Part shown: in pieces, positions 22,570 to 33,238 of the stretch
Layout of the letters: the number at the start of each line of letters is the position of its first letter
How positions within the stretch are numbered: the first letter of the stretch is position 1
Origin: Liolophura sinensis
Lineage: Eukaryota; Mollusca; Polyplacophora; Chitonida; Chitonidae
Assembly (NCBI RefSeq): GCF_032854445.1
Contig: NC_088306.1
Location: forward strand, 6,445,924-6,509,923
DNA: 64,000 nucleotides
Direction: 5' to 3'
Program-made: the position numbers and the translations under genes
Notes under the pieces: generated by a model
Databases searched by the model: none
What the model was told of the DNA's origin: nothing
What the model saw: only the letters and a program-made list of their open reading frames with translations

Positions 22570-23545
22570 TGAAGATAAAGTATTTAGACAGAGTCCTTGA
22601 TTTAATTAACCTACAAGCCATCTTTAATGGACCTGATGTTCGTAGTGCTGTGCCTAATTATTTAAATATCCAGAGCCCCTTGCATATCCTATGAGCTTAC
22701 AAAAGCATATCGCTTCCAAAATTTTCAATTATTCTCAGGCCATCAAGGAGTTCGATTTGGCGACGTATACTTCTGGCGGCTATAACTGTGATTGTGAATC
22801 CTCAGTTTTTACCTACGACAAATGTCAACATGTCCTGACTGGTGACCTTAATATTATTTAGAATCATGATCTGAGGAATCTCTTTGTGAGAGGTCCTAAG
22901 TATAGAGAAAACAGAAATGCCAACATTAGATCTAACAAACAAAAAATATCATCTCGGCGCTTGAGGAATATTTTAGCAATGGTCAAAACGGGAGAAAGTG
23001 GATTCTTCGGCACTTAACGATTGTCAAAAAGAAGGTTAGCTTAGCTATACACCGTAGAGACATTGAAGCTCTATCTAAAGTTAAACCGGTTCTGAAGGAT
23101 CCCACTGTGCAAGAAACACTCGCTGACCTTCATAGCAAATTTGTCATCACTGTAGCAGACAAGGCCCCTAATAATGTCATCTTTATTATTATTATCAAAT
23201 TCTTGTTCAAGAGCTATGTGCATTTAGAACAACCTCCGCGTATTCTGCTACTACATGTATTCTGGAAGAACTATTTAATAAACGCAAACCCTTTCTTAAA
23301 GAAACGCGCCTAAATATACCTACCCGTCATGCAGAAATACCACAACTTTACTGGATTCCTAAAATACATAAATCCCCATAAAAGGCTCGATTTATTGCGG
23401 GTTCAAGAAGTTGTAACACCAAACGCTTTTCAACCCTACTTACGAGAGCGTAACATAAAAATAACAGAAAATGCAGGTGTCAACTGCATGTGGATTCTTA
23501 ATAACTCCAAACGTTTGTTACGGTATTAAAAAAAGGCAACAGAAA
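22570..23545 (+). pseudogene. Penelope-like reverse transcriptase, N-terminal part
   Basis: Recognisable blocks in order are KYLDRVLDLINLQ, IFNYSQAIKEFDLATYTSG, CQHVLTGDLNII, LRNLFVRGPKYRE, VLKDPTVQETLADLHSKF, VTVADKAPNNVIF and LYWIPKIHKSP, then a NCMWILNNSKRLL block. These correspond to the region before catalytic motif A in Penelope-like enzymes. The DKAPNNVIF and YWIPKIHK blocks are diagnostic. Frames change at least four times and a stop follows GDLNII. The reading breaks off at ~23545, where the insert begins. Confidence 0.8.
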
Positions 23546-23607
23546 ACAGACTCAGTGACTCAATATTACAATGTAAACAATGCTTTATATATAAAATGAG
23601 ACGTACA

Positions 23608-24542
23608 GTTTTACAGACAGTTCAACAACAACAACAACTTACACATCAGTATTACCGGTCTTTACAAGTTTCCTGTTCACCTTTGCATCCCAAGGAATGT
23701 ATTCCAGGAAATCCAACGTAAAGACCATGGGATAAACACACAATTCACACAAGTCACAAATTGTCCTAGACAGGTACTTCGCCAGGTTAGCGAACACGAA
23801 CACAGTACACAAGTTACACAGAACTGGAACAGTCAAGCCTTTGAATGACGTCACACCCGCAGAGCACAACACAGGGTAAATACAGGCATGGAGGTATAAT
23901 TCACTTCAGATCAGTCACAGCTCCCGCAGAAGCTCACAAACGAGCCGTTCAGAGACGTAGAGTAATGTCACCTTGTGGCAGAACGAACGTCCTTTGCAAA
24001 ACTGAAAACTTCAGTTTAGAGTCCTTGACGACCTTGTCGGTCAGGTGAGGTCAGCGTGTTAAACAAATTACACAGTCCACACTGTATAATCATAATAAAG
24101 ATCCGAACACCAATAAACGTGACTTCCGCAGAAATTCACATAAATCAGACATCAGTACTACTGTGGTACACAAACGGTGCCGGCATAAAAAACTGTCCTC
24201 CCAAATGAAACTGGCATCACCAGCTCATATCAAAATAATGGACTCGATACGAGAGCGTCTCACACTCTCCTGGCTCCCAGTGGATGCAGCAAAAATACCT
24301 CCCCTCTGCACAGAAAACACGGCTTATATACGTGCCAGGTGGATTCAACTATTTTTAAACACAGAGTTTAACAGCCAATGAACAGCCAGTTAAATAAACA
24401 GAGCCTTGAACAAGGTGCTTTCGGCCAGGTCCGCGCTGTACATATATAACAGGGCCTGTTATGCTTATAACATATAACACAAAGGTCCGCAGACTAACAG
24501 TACATGAAGACGTTAAATAGTCATACATAACACGTTTTACAG
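23608..24542. mobile_element. Unclassified ~917-bp insertion splitting the reverse transcriptase
   Basis: DNA between the two halves of the reverse transcriptase does not code and has no counterpart elsewhere in the window. The 9-mer gttttacag occurs at 23608-23616 and 24534-24542, bracketing 917 bases. This may be a target duplication. The insert has no obvious terminal inverted repeat and no poly-A. It starts with a (CAA)n-like run. Some of the surrounding reading frame (23565-23607, 24543-24585) is also hard to align, so the true ends may differ. A solo LTR or a non-autonomous DNA transposon are both possible. Confidence 0.45.
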
Positions 24543-24569
24543 AGGAACTTGATGTTCATATGCATATAC

Positions 24570-25480
24570 CGTACAAAGACGTATCTACATGGGATGTGTA
24601 TACTCTCTATACAACCATTTCCTCACGAAGATCTTATTGAAAGAGTATCGTCGTTAATTGTCTCGGTATATACTAAAACAGGTCACCGTTACAATAACGT
24701 CAGAGGCAATAAGGCTTTCTATAGTCTTACTTTTTAAAAAGGTTACCACTTATGGGATGTTACATTATTTATTAAATTACTTGAATTTCTCATTAATAAC
24801 ATCTCTGTGAAATTCGGGGATGCCATTTACCAACATTGCATAGGTATTCCAATGGATACCACTTGTGCGCCTCTTTTGGCAGACCTATACCTGTTGTCAT
24901 GTGAATACGACTATATGCAGAAATTACTTAAAAGTAATATCTTTAAAAATCTATCCTTTTCATTTGATGATCTACTGGCGTTAAATAACCCTCATAGATC
25001 TGAAAAGGTGAAGGATATCTACCCGCCTTCATTGGATTTAAAGGAGACAACAGATAGTCCTGATGGTACATCTTATTTGGAGCTATATCTGTACAAAGAC
25101 GAACATGGTGTCCTTTCACGCCGCCTTTGCGGATAATTTCAATTTTGATGTGGTAAATTATCCTTATTTGAATAGCAATATACCAAAGGGTCCTGCATAT
25201 GGCGTATACATATCTCGCCTTGAAGCATTTGTCAGATCTTGCGTAAATTGTGATGACTGTAATCTGCTTCACAAGTTGTTTGTTCAAAAACTAGTTTGTC
25301 AAGGATACACCACCAAACGCCTTCATTCTAAGTTTCTCAATTTTACAATGAGTATAACACTCTCGTTGGCAGGTATGGACAGAGCGTTCAGAACCTCTGA
25401 CGACCTGCATTGTGATCAACCACATAGACGGCGTTGTTATCCTTATGTACTTATCTCTCGCTTACATGGTATTTAACAAC
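24570..25480 (+). pseudogene. Penelope-like reverse transcriptase, catalytic and C-terminal part
   Basis: Motif A, WDVYTLYTTI, has its Asp codon at 24593-24595. The following PHEDLIERVSSL lies in another frame. Motif B reads CIGIPMDTTCAPLLADLYL, with Asp where related copies of such enzymes have Gly (GIPMGT). Motif C has lost five residues: SFSFDDLLALN here, against SFSFTKRYIDDLLALN in the copy at 31.5 kb, so only the two Asp codons (24966-24971) remain. Downstream come YLELYLYKDEHGVLS, a frameshift, then NFDVVNYPYLNSNIPKGPAY and LVCQGYTTKRLHSKF. The enzyme would reverse-transcribe the element; this copy is dead. Confidence 0.85.
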
Positions 25481-26331
25481 ATGGATGGCGGTGGTTGCTG
25501 AGTGTAACCGTCCATCTTGTAGACAGCTTTTATACAGACTAGCTTGTAACATCATAGATGGCGCCTCCTGTAGTATGAGATCCTTACAAATTAACGAGAA
25601 AGACGTAATTGTCTTACTTTTGAATCACAATCTGTTCGGTTAAGGTCTGCAACGCTCGTCGTTTACGAACTGTATCTAATACCGCTAGACCTGGGGCTAG
25701 TGGCCGGAAAGGCAGCCTTGCTTATTACATGTGCATGATTCCTTTATGAACAGCTGCAGTCAAAGCGCGACTGACATACCTTGTTTAATTGTTATTTGAC
25801 CTGGAACTCATTCTTTGACTACGAATTTGAACTTTGATATGGAATTCATGCCTGGAATATCCACTGCCTGCCCGGCATCATTGAAAACTGACGACTGCAT
25901 CTCTTTTGTGTGTTACCGGCTTTATTTCCTATTTGAATAATTTCTTACAAATCGTTGGGATCTAGTGTTAAACGTTGTTTTGGAACGGATCTTGCGATTA
26001 TCGACTTGGAACGCCCTTTACGGACAACAAATGGCATACGAATGTCGGACATGACGCTTATGTTCAGAACTTCATAATAAACGTTATCAGGCCCACACGC
26101 AGTGTCGTGTGCTTTTTTAGTACCGTTTTTTGTTCATCAAATGGACAATTTGGTTTTCTCATTTTCATTTTTAATATGTTGAACCTCAGGAGAATAATTC
26201 TTCGAAGAAAACTGTTGAGATACTTTTTCTGCGATTTTATTAGTTATATCATGTGGAGAAGTGAACAACGTATACTAGTCCTTTGAATGCTTAGCTTTTG
26301 CTTCATTAATGCCCCCTTAAGCTTCTGAACT

Positions 26332-26592
26332 ATGATCCAGACCTTATGCGTGGGTGATTTTGACGTAATGCCTGAAACGACGTTCCGCCAACAGGAGAGT
26401 CTTTTACTGACAGAGCATCTCGAACACGACGTAGTTTGCTTGATTAAACTCGGACAAAAGGGAAATGGTCTCTACCACAACAACCATCATGAACTCCCCA
26501 GGAAATATCCGGGAGAAGCTCCGTTAATGAATAAGCTCCAATACCTAGATGTAAATAGGTATTCTGATAACATAGATCATCAGAAAACATGA
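26332..26592 (+). CDS. Unrecognised 86-codon open frame
   Basis: ATG to TGA, 270 bases beyond the end of the Penelope-like element. Composition is protein-like (charged, few low-complexity runs; contains TEHLEHDVVCLIKLGQKG) but I recognise no family, and no splice or promoter signals support it. Confidence 0.2.
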   Translation: MIQTLCVGDFDVMPETTFRQQESLLLTEHLEHDVVCLIKLGQKGNGLYHNNHHELPRKYPGEAPLMNKLQYLDVNRYSDNIDHQKT

Positions 26593-26959
26593 AGTCTTGT
26601 AGTTGTTTGTTCTTATCGTTTATATTATTGCTGCCCTCATAGTGGGTTATAGGAATTAAAAATGTTTCATCATTATAAAATGTTTATGTTATTGTTCTTT
26701 CAAATTATACAGCTGTAAAGGTGACTATAGAATGTGGGGGACATGAACCGAACATAAAGTGATTGTTGCGGAGAGCGAAACACGAAAGGCCACAACCTAA
26801 AGTTCTGTTTTTATAACAACAGGACTATGGATAATGTTATTATGGATGATGGTAGGGAAGCCACTGCTAGCTCGCTCGTCTTCATTAGCATTTCGGGAGC
26901 GGTAGACACCCAAGACATTAAAAGAGGAAATAACTTCCTCGCTTGGCGTTCAACATGAA

Positions 26960-27085
26960 GTGGATAATGAAGTGGTTGACCCGTATCAGTGTAATGGCTT
27001 CTGCGGGGCGGCTTACTTGATGCGGTAAGGCGTCTCAGTAAAGCAGCACTAGATGAAGGAGCGGTGAAAATCCACGGGTGCGGGT
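26960..27085 (+). mobile_element. SINE-C-like fragment
   Basis: The blocks ccgtatcagtgtaatggctt, then gggcggcttacttgatgcgg, then ggcgtctcagtaaagcagca resemble the body of the tRNA-headed SINE at 50.33 kb and a type common in mollusc DNA. The tRNA-like head is not visible. GC content is above that of the surroundings. Confidence 0.4.
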
Positions 27086-27208
27086 GATCTATCCATCACA
27101 TGCTCATGTGATGTTGAAGTACCAACGTCTCCCAACGACCCAAACTCATTAAAGGCTTAGATAGAGTAGGGGCTACTTGGACTTTTAATTCCGGACGTAT
27201 TTTTGACA

Positions 27209-27582
27209 TTATTTTTTTTTTGAGTGATTAGATTCAGCTTTATCAGTTTGTCCAGTTTTATCTACTGTGTCTTTTGTTGTTTTGTCCTTGGGTCGTCTGG
27301 GCGTACAAACAAGGGGTTGAGAAAGTTGCACAGAAGCAGACCTTTTTTTGTCCTTTCCAGTGGCCCAAGTCAGAGAAGTTTTCAGTAGCAACAGATGTTG
27401 CTCTGTTGACAATACTGACAAACACGGCCCGCCGTGAAGTATTTAAGACTAGTTTCCAATTGATAAAAGCGGGCTCTTCGACCTCCAGACTGTGGAGAGT
27501 CGCAGTAAAGGCCAAACTGTTGTGCGTGACGGTCTCGTACGACCAGCCTGCCCTCATCCACCAGGATCTCGTCCTCCCCCAT
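27209..27582 (-). other. Overlapping open frames, origin unknown
   Basis: Two minus-strand frames (66 and 99 codons) and a plus-strand frame (103 codons) overlap here in locally GC-richer DNA. The minus strand looks the more protein-like and ends in a T-rich stretch on the plus strand (A-rich on minus) at 27211-27221, as a retroposed copy might. No domain is recognised. Confidence 0.25.
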
Positions 27583-27644
27583 TAGGGGCCACCGCCCACG
27601 GCCAACAGGTCGCTCTCCGGTTGCCTCTCATAAACCAAGAAGAC

Positions 27645-28470
27645 CGTATTCTAGACCAGTGACGTTTATTAAATTGCAATTAACATCACTGCATACTTTT
27701 TTATCAAATTTTGCTGAAGCCATGGTGCTAGGGGGCGTGTAAATTGCTACTATGTGGGGTGGGCCTAAAAATGGGCCGTACTTTGATGGTACATCGCTCC
27801 ATTATCAAACTGTTTCATTATTTCAAACTTTAGACATTTAAATGACATGACTTCAAGGTCATAGCTTGAGTAGTCTGTACACAGGGTTACAATGAAAACA
27901 TAGCCTCAAAAACGCACGTTCCCGTGACCTACACTGCATCACCTGTCAGGTGTTCTGAGTACACGCGTCAATCAAGTGTCGTCTGGAAAAATTGTCTGGC
28001 TCTAGTGCCAGAGAAACCCTTCTGCCAGATAGGTACCAGTTTTACTGAATCAAGATGGTTTTCTCTTCGGCGGACCAGGAACTGATCACCTTTTCAAGTA
28101 AAACAAAGTGGAACATCATTTTGAAATGTCCGGAATATGTGATTTTGACTCTATTTTGATTTTGGTCCCATGAACAGAAACTTTAAAGGATGAAGTTGAA
28201 ATTTGGTCTGTATACTTAGGACATAATGGCTTTTGAACGTGTAAATTTTTAGAAGCTAACGTAAAAGGGTTTTGGAAATCTTGAGTGTCAAAGTGCAACC
28301 CATTTTTTATGCCCACCCAATATAAGCATTCACATGAACAGTTAAAATAAAACCCTGACTGAGGTAAATTGACAACAGGCCATAATTCACCGGTTACGTG
28401 TGACCATTTGCCAGCTATCACACTGTCGTCGCTGCTTTGGTGTTGCTCTCTATGCTGTACGTCTTTAATT
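27645..28470 (+). repeat. Dispersed repeat B, full copy split by a small transposon
   Basis: The first half, 27645-27754, runs ctagaccagtgacg through ccatggtgctaggggg to aattgctactat. The second half, 28321-28470, runs tataagcattcacatgaaca through ccctgactgaggtaaattga, accggttacgtgtgacc and tcacactgtcgtcgctgc to tgctgtacgtctt. Between them sits the inverted-repeat element at 27755-28320. The uninterrupted copy at 42.64 kb shows the halves join directly. Confidence 0.85.
27755..28320. mobile_element. Small non-autonomous DNA transposon with inverted ends
   Basis: The left end tggggtgggcctaaaaatgg and the right end, reverse-complemented, ttgggtgggcataaaaaatg form ~20-bp terminal inverted repeats. 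The body (about 565 bp) has no useful open frame. It is inserted in repeat B. Comparison with unfilled copies leaves a short TAT-like duplication at the edges (tat before, tat after). No second copy is seen in this window. Confidence 0.75.
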
Positions 28471-29315
28471 ATATTATATTCACTCGGTTCACAAGAGAGA
28501 GCTCTAGGTTAGTCACCCTTATACGACAAGCTGACCTAAAGGAATGAGGTCGTATTCTTTTCATTCCACGGGGGCGTCGACACTTGAACAGATGACGTAA
28601 ATGTCCAGGAATATGGTTTACAGTGATAAAGCTGTCAATCCGGAATTGGTGTGAAGAAACAGTTGGTGTAAAGAAACATTTGCTATAAGCTGGAGACACA
28701 CCAGGCAGATCTTTTAGGTTGTAGGGACGAGTTTAATCGCTGGCGAAATACGCAAACGATACTGGCAGCATAGCAAAGACACGAGGTTAATTTGTCGTTG
28801 AATCTTGCCATTATGCCATGCGACAAATCATGTTGCATAAACAAAATATCATCCACGAACAGAGTGAAATCGCCGGCTTATTTCTTCACTAGTATGGGAC
28901 GTCTGTAATACAAGCCAGTTTCGGGGAGAACGAGATAGCCTGCGAAATACGCTGTCGCCGGTGCGGACACATTAGGGGAATTTTTAGAAATTTCACAATA
29001 TACGAAGTGAGAAAAAAATGCGTCTAGTGTGTCCACGGTTATAGAACGACATGTTACGAGAGGCAGTCAATTGCATTGATTTTCTGGCTCCGACGAAAAA
29101 GTTTACCTCCGACGAAAGAGATTATGTGTTTGCTGGCGGTATGTCGGTCAGTTTGGCTCTCAACAAATGAGGTAAAACCAAATGTGGGTATGGAGAGGCA
29201 ACCGTCACTTTTGATGATGGGGGACAGTATTCTCTGAAAGCTAGTAATATAGGATCATATTGTACAAAGTGTTTTTCTGACGCATTATTTCTTACTAATT
29301 TGTGGTAAAAAATAC
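28471..29315. other. Unassigned DNA
   Basis: No recognisable gene or shared repeat. Open frames are short. Confidence 0.4.
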
Positions 29316-29319
29316 GGAC

Positions 29320-29803
29320 GGGTTAAAATGAAATTTTATGCGCCGTATGGCCACCTGAGTACGATAACAATACCATTACATTTTGGTAGTGAGCCGGGTT
29401 TAAGTCGGAAATGTATACATTTTTAAACGCTTTTTCACCACTGCCAACAGGAAAGCCCATACATTCACTGGGATCAAGATACTTAACAATTTTCCAGTCA
29501 TTTGGCGAAAAAAGAGTCCTAAGAGTACGGGTAATGTTTCTTCCTGTTGCAGGACGGATTTTTACCGCTCTTCTGTCTACTACTTCTTCATTGAGACGAC
29601 TTACCAAAGGCAAGTTACCCGCTCCACCCGATCCATTATAATGACACTTGTCGGTGAATTATTCCCTTAATACTGAACACCAAGCGAGGAAGCCACAACT
29701 TTTATGTTCTTAGCTGTGACCCCCATCCAGGATTGACCCTGGATCTGCCGATCCCGAAGCGGCAGGGGTCAGCTCTACCAATTGAGCCAGCGGGGCCGGT
29801 CCT
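29320..29803 (-). mobile_element. tRNA-derived SINE, family B, near-full copy
   Basis: The minus strand starts near 29803 with a tRNA-like head: a GCTGGCTCAATTGGTAGAGC box A and a GGGTCAATCCTGG box B with paired T-arm bases. The first seven bases can nearly pair with a later GGGGTC, but the anticodon arm is wrong for a working tRNA. The body includes the blocks tcgtctcaatgaag and gtcctgcaacaggaag, shared in order with 49765-50012. A 96-codon frame inside is a by-product. Confidence 0.65.
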
Positions 29804-29934
29804 TATTTCTGGAACTTGGATGGCTGATACCCGTATCTACATACATGTTTAACATCACCAGTTGATAGTCTTTATGCCCATTTGTCAATCATATGCTTTG
29901 GACTTTAGCATACATTTTAAAGGAGGTAGCCATA

Positions 29935-30040
29935 CAACCCGCAGGTTGTTGCAGGACCTTTGCAAGTACGGCCGGAGAGGAAGCCAGCATGAGCTGGACT
30001 TGAACTCACAGCGATCGCATTAGCGGGGAGGCCGTCTCAT
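29935..30040 (-). mobile_element. SINE-A head fragment
   Basis: The order accgcaggttgttgcagg-like block, gtacggccggagaggaagcc, agcatgagctggacttgaac, cacagcgatcgcattag and aggccgtctc is the head and first body part of SINE-A in reverse. The 3' half is missing. Confidence 0.85.
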
Positions 30041-30780
30041 CTGAAAATAAATCAAATTCATGTTTAATACATCTTCCAAGTCATTCAACGAACTGGAAAG
30101 TGATTCCAACAGGCGAGCGATGGGACAAAAACAAATTTACTATGTGCATCAGCAATTAGCTCTTGAGTAGCGTTATTCTTCGGAGCACGTTGGCTATGGG
30201 GAGTGCAAGTGTTGATCAGAAGTGTCTTCGTTGGTCGACTGCTCCAGGGTCCTAATTTTACAACACCAGTCTGAGGGTGAGAGCTTAGTTACGTCCTTGA
30301 CTGCTGTTTAACACGAACCCCGGGAACCTTTTACTTACATGTACATTATTGGGCTGAGCCAAGCTAACTGGAGCTGATTTTCAAACGTGGCCTCATTACT
30401 CAAAGAGTTTTTCGGTTTAGGTTTACCTTTGACAAATGAATCCGCTTAGAGTAGGGGTCTTTGGAAACATATTTTTCCAGATAAATGGTGAGATGAAAAG
30501 GTTTTTTTGGTGTGCTTTGTCGGTTTCAGTGAAAGAATTCCGGCTGTGAACTCTTTTATGCCCATGTTAAATTATAAAGAGGGAAAGGAATTCGATGTAT
30601 CTGGTCTTGTGTCTTGAACTTGGGTCTCTGCCTGATACATATATTTTTAACATCACCAGTGTATAGACTTGTGTAAATGATATCATGTGCACTCCCACAT
30701 ACATTTAAGATCCATGGACCGAATTGTTATAAAAATATGAAGAACCTGGTGTCTGAAAGGTCTGATTGACAACTAGTTCG
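30041..30780. other. Unassigned DNA
   Basis: A short stretch at 30150-30205 (ttattcttcggagc and neighbours) is also found at 51820-51865. Otherwise there is nothing recognisable. Confidence 0.4.
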
Positions 30781-30781
30781 T

Positions 30782-31411
30782 GTATGCGTCGAAAGAGACA
30801 TTCTTATGAGAGCCGTCAAATAATATGGACGTTCGTGGTCCATAATTGCTAGACCATTTCCGAAAAACACGTCTTAAACAAACCACCAAGGAACTAAGAA
30901 AGTATGCACGAGATTAGGACGGCATCACGCAAGGAGAAACAGTGAACAGTTTTCAACGATGATGTATAGGCACAAGGTATTTCTAGGCCAGTGATTTGCG
31001 GTTTGATTGCAACTGTTCATATATCAGGAACCCCGGGTTAAGCGGAATTAAACAATCATGAAGCAGAGTGCCAGAAAATTATACTCATTGTAAATGTAAT
31101 GAACTTAGAATGAAAGTGCGTTATGGAATAACCTTAACACACCAGCTTTTGCAGTAATAACTTGTGACGTTGATTGAAATCGTCACATAACGCCTAGGAT
31201 ATAACAAATGGTACGACGCGATATATGTTCGCACCCTATGCAGGACCCTTTGCCATATTACTGTCCAAGTAAGGGTAATTTACAATGTCAAATTTATCAC
31301 TCTTGTCGTAAAATCTGCAACATAGGAAACCGTTTTGGTCTTAGTACAAATACAGGTTCAGATAGGATTAAGATCTGGGGATTCTGTGCTTTCCTTTAAA
31401 TCTAGTGAACG

Positions 31412-31495
<84 letters not shown>

Positions 31496-31935
31496 CTATC
31501 CTTTGATATATATATGGATTTGTTCAAAGCTAGCAAATCATCAATATAACGTTTTGTGAATGAGAAAGATCGGGACTGGTGAGGATTATTCCTTCATGGT
31601 TTCTGCATAAATTCGTATTCACACCAAAACAGCAGAATATGGTTTCCCCGAATTTCACATAGATGGTATCAATGAAGTGTATGAGCGTCTAGTTCTGCAG
31701 TGAGACGTCAAAGTATTTAAAAAAAAATATAGAGTTGACGCCTGAATATATTGCAATTGCAAAATAGTTGTACTTTGTATAGTGCCTCTGCTAAAAGAGT
31801 AGATATAACAACTTTTCGATCCCGCAATAAAGCGAACGTTGCATGACGATTTATGTATTTTTGAAATCCAATAAAGATATACATCGGTGTACGGATGACC
31901 TCTACATTGCTGCTTTATTCCTGTTAACAATCAGG
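30782..31935 (-). mobile_element. Penelope-like element, second copy, 3' half
   Basis: The minus strand gives, in order: LYWISKIHKSSCNVRFIAGS (end of the N-part), a deletion, KFGETIFC-like, then SFSFTKRYIDDLLALN with an intact YIDD (DD codons 31537-31542). An expanded (TA)n follows, then SLDLKEST, INLTL/VNYPYLD-like and LLQKLVC-like blocks across frames. The 3' end has a gaacgtccatattatttgac block and a sharp end at tgtatgcgtc (30780-30789). It has many stops. It belongs to the same subfamily as 58.8-59.4 kb rather than the 22-26 kb copy. Confidence 0.85.
31415..31492. repeat. (TA)n microsatellite within reverse transcriptase remnant
   Basis: About 39 uninterrupted TA units. On the minus strand it lies between codons for a KDRKYI-like end and SLDLKEST of the Penelope-like reverse transcriptase, so it grew inside former coding sequence. 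Confidence 0.97.
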
Positions 31936-32261
31936 TAAATGCAGATGTGGTGGCTCTCTCTACCTTGTATCCGGTTTTTTTCAACCCTAGGGACAATAGC
32001 CTTCATAGATTCACAGCATAAAACATAGTATAAACAGACTCACAAATGAATGAAAAAACTTTTACAAAGATCATTTGAGGAACGTTGAATGTGTATGACG
32101 AACATTCAAAAGACTAACATTGCGTATGTACAATACTGTAGCAGAAATTTTGAAACTGGAAGCAGCAGCACTGTGTCGAGTTTCTGTTTGTTATTTCAAG
32201 TGAATGTCGTGAATCAGCTGATTCAGCTGCTACATGTCTTTATTGCTAATTAACACACAGG
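31936..32261. other. Unassigned DNA
   Basis: Nothing recognisable. Confidence 0.4.
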
Positions 32262-33238
32262 CCCGGCTCTACAGTCGGTTCTTTTCTTTGTAGACTACAG
32301 TGCTGCCCGATCCTAACGATATACTCTTCGGGTATCATCCGTCCATTCTACGCGGATCTTGATGGGATGTAGGGCGGATCCTACAGCCATGTTGGGCTGC
32401 CTGTGCGCGGATGTTGGCACCATCCTTATCGCATCTTACGGGGATCCTGACCGTCCGGTACATGTAGTCTCGTTTACACAGTTTTGTGGAACTATAGGCT
32501 TTGCATGTACTCTGGCTATAAACATAACACGATAAGGCAGGTGTGGTGACCCGAAAAGTAGGCCTATTAGTGAGTGGTCTATCATTAGCCTAACTCCCAC
32601 TCATTCAAGCCGTAAAAGGGTGAGCAAGCCTAATGCATGACCTCCGAGTTTTGTTTTCCTGTTTCTCGACTAAGTTTATTGGTGTCAGTGGAAATGTAAA
32701 ATCGCAACCGCATTCCCGGACAACCTGACATGATGTAAGTGCTCGCCAAAGGCTGTATAAGTACTTTAAATTAGCCATTCGTGGTCCATATATTATCATG
32801 CATAAGTTCTGGTATTGACTTCCTGGGAAAGTTTTGCACTGAAGAATATCGTGTATTATACATATCGGTTATGGTTTTACATTTGCCGAATAATTGCTAA
32901 AACTCTATCTGCATACTGTCATGATTATGTGCGAATTAGTAATGACGCCGTGAACCAGACGGTTTGTAAGTAATTTTTGTTTCTATTTCGAGAGAACAAA
33001 CACGTTTGGTGTCGAACAACACGGCATTTGTTATAAGTTCGATGAGTTTATGTGTGAATGTTAGTGTAAGTCGCAAAACCTTACGTGGATGATCGTCGGG
33101 TCCTACGCCCACCCTACGCGGATGGTACACCCATCTTAGCTGTATGATACTACGCCCTTCTTACGCGGATATTCCGATCTACATCCGTGACAGATATACC
33201 GTTAGGATCGAGCAAATACTACACATATTGAGCCGAGT
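32262..33238. mobile_element. Possible ~980-bp element with inverted ends
   Basis: The left end cccggctctacag and the right end, reverse-complemented, ctcggctcaatatg are similar. Inside them the 17-mers cgatcctaacgatatac (32308-32324) and, inverted, cgatcctaacggtatat (33194-33210) match with two differences. Near both ends the word tacgcggat or a close variant recurs about six times, in direct orientation. The interior has no coding frame. This looks like a non-autonomous DNA transposon with subterminal repeats. The class and target duplication were not determined. Confidence 0.5.

Larger units (their letters stand above)
21790..26061 (+). mobile_element. Penelope-like retroelement, Naiad type (GIY-YIG first), broken
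   Basis: The order on the plus strand is: a Cys-rich N-terminus with GIY-YIG endonuclease, a basic linker, the reverse transcriptase N-part, a ~0.9-kb foreign insert, the reverse transcriptase palm and thumb, and a 3' untranslated part ending sharply at a GACGCTTA-like sequence near 26061. Penelope-like elements normally carry GIY-YIG at the C-terminus. The permuted N-terminal form is known as the Naiad clade and is common in invertebrates. All coding parts are broken. Other copies in the window (30.8-31.9 minus, 53.6-54.6 plus, 58.8-59.4 plus, 63.4-63.8 minus) are 5'-truncated and share the same 3' end. I am sure of GIY-YIG and of a Penelope-like reverse transcriptase, and less sure that both belong to one original copy. 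Confidence 0.82.

Noticed and set aside
21790-26061. Hammerhead ribozyme, as found with some Penelope-like elements
   Set aside because: I searched by eye for the CTGATGA ... GAAA core near the element copies and found no convincing core with stems.
29725-29803. Functional tRNA gene
   Set aside because: The D- and T-arms are tRNA-like, but the anticodon arm is malformed (about nine loop bases) and the sequence continues into a SINE body.
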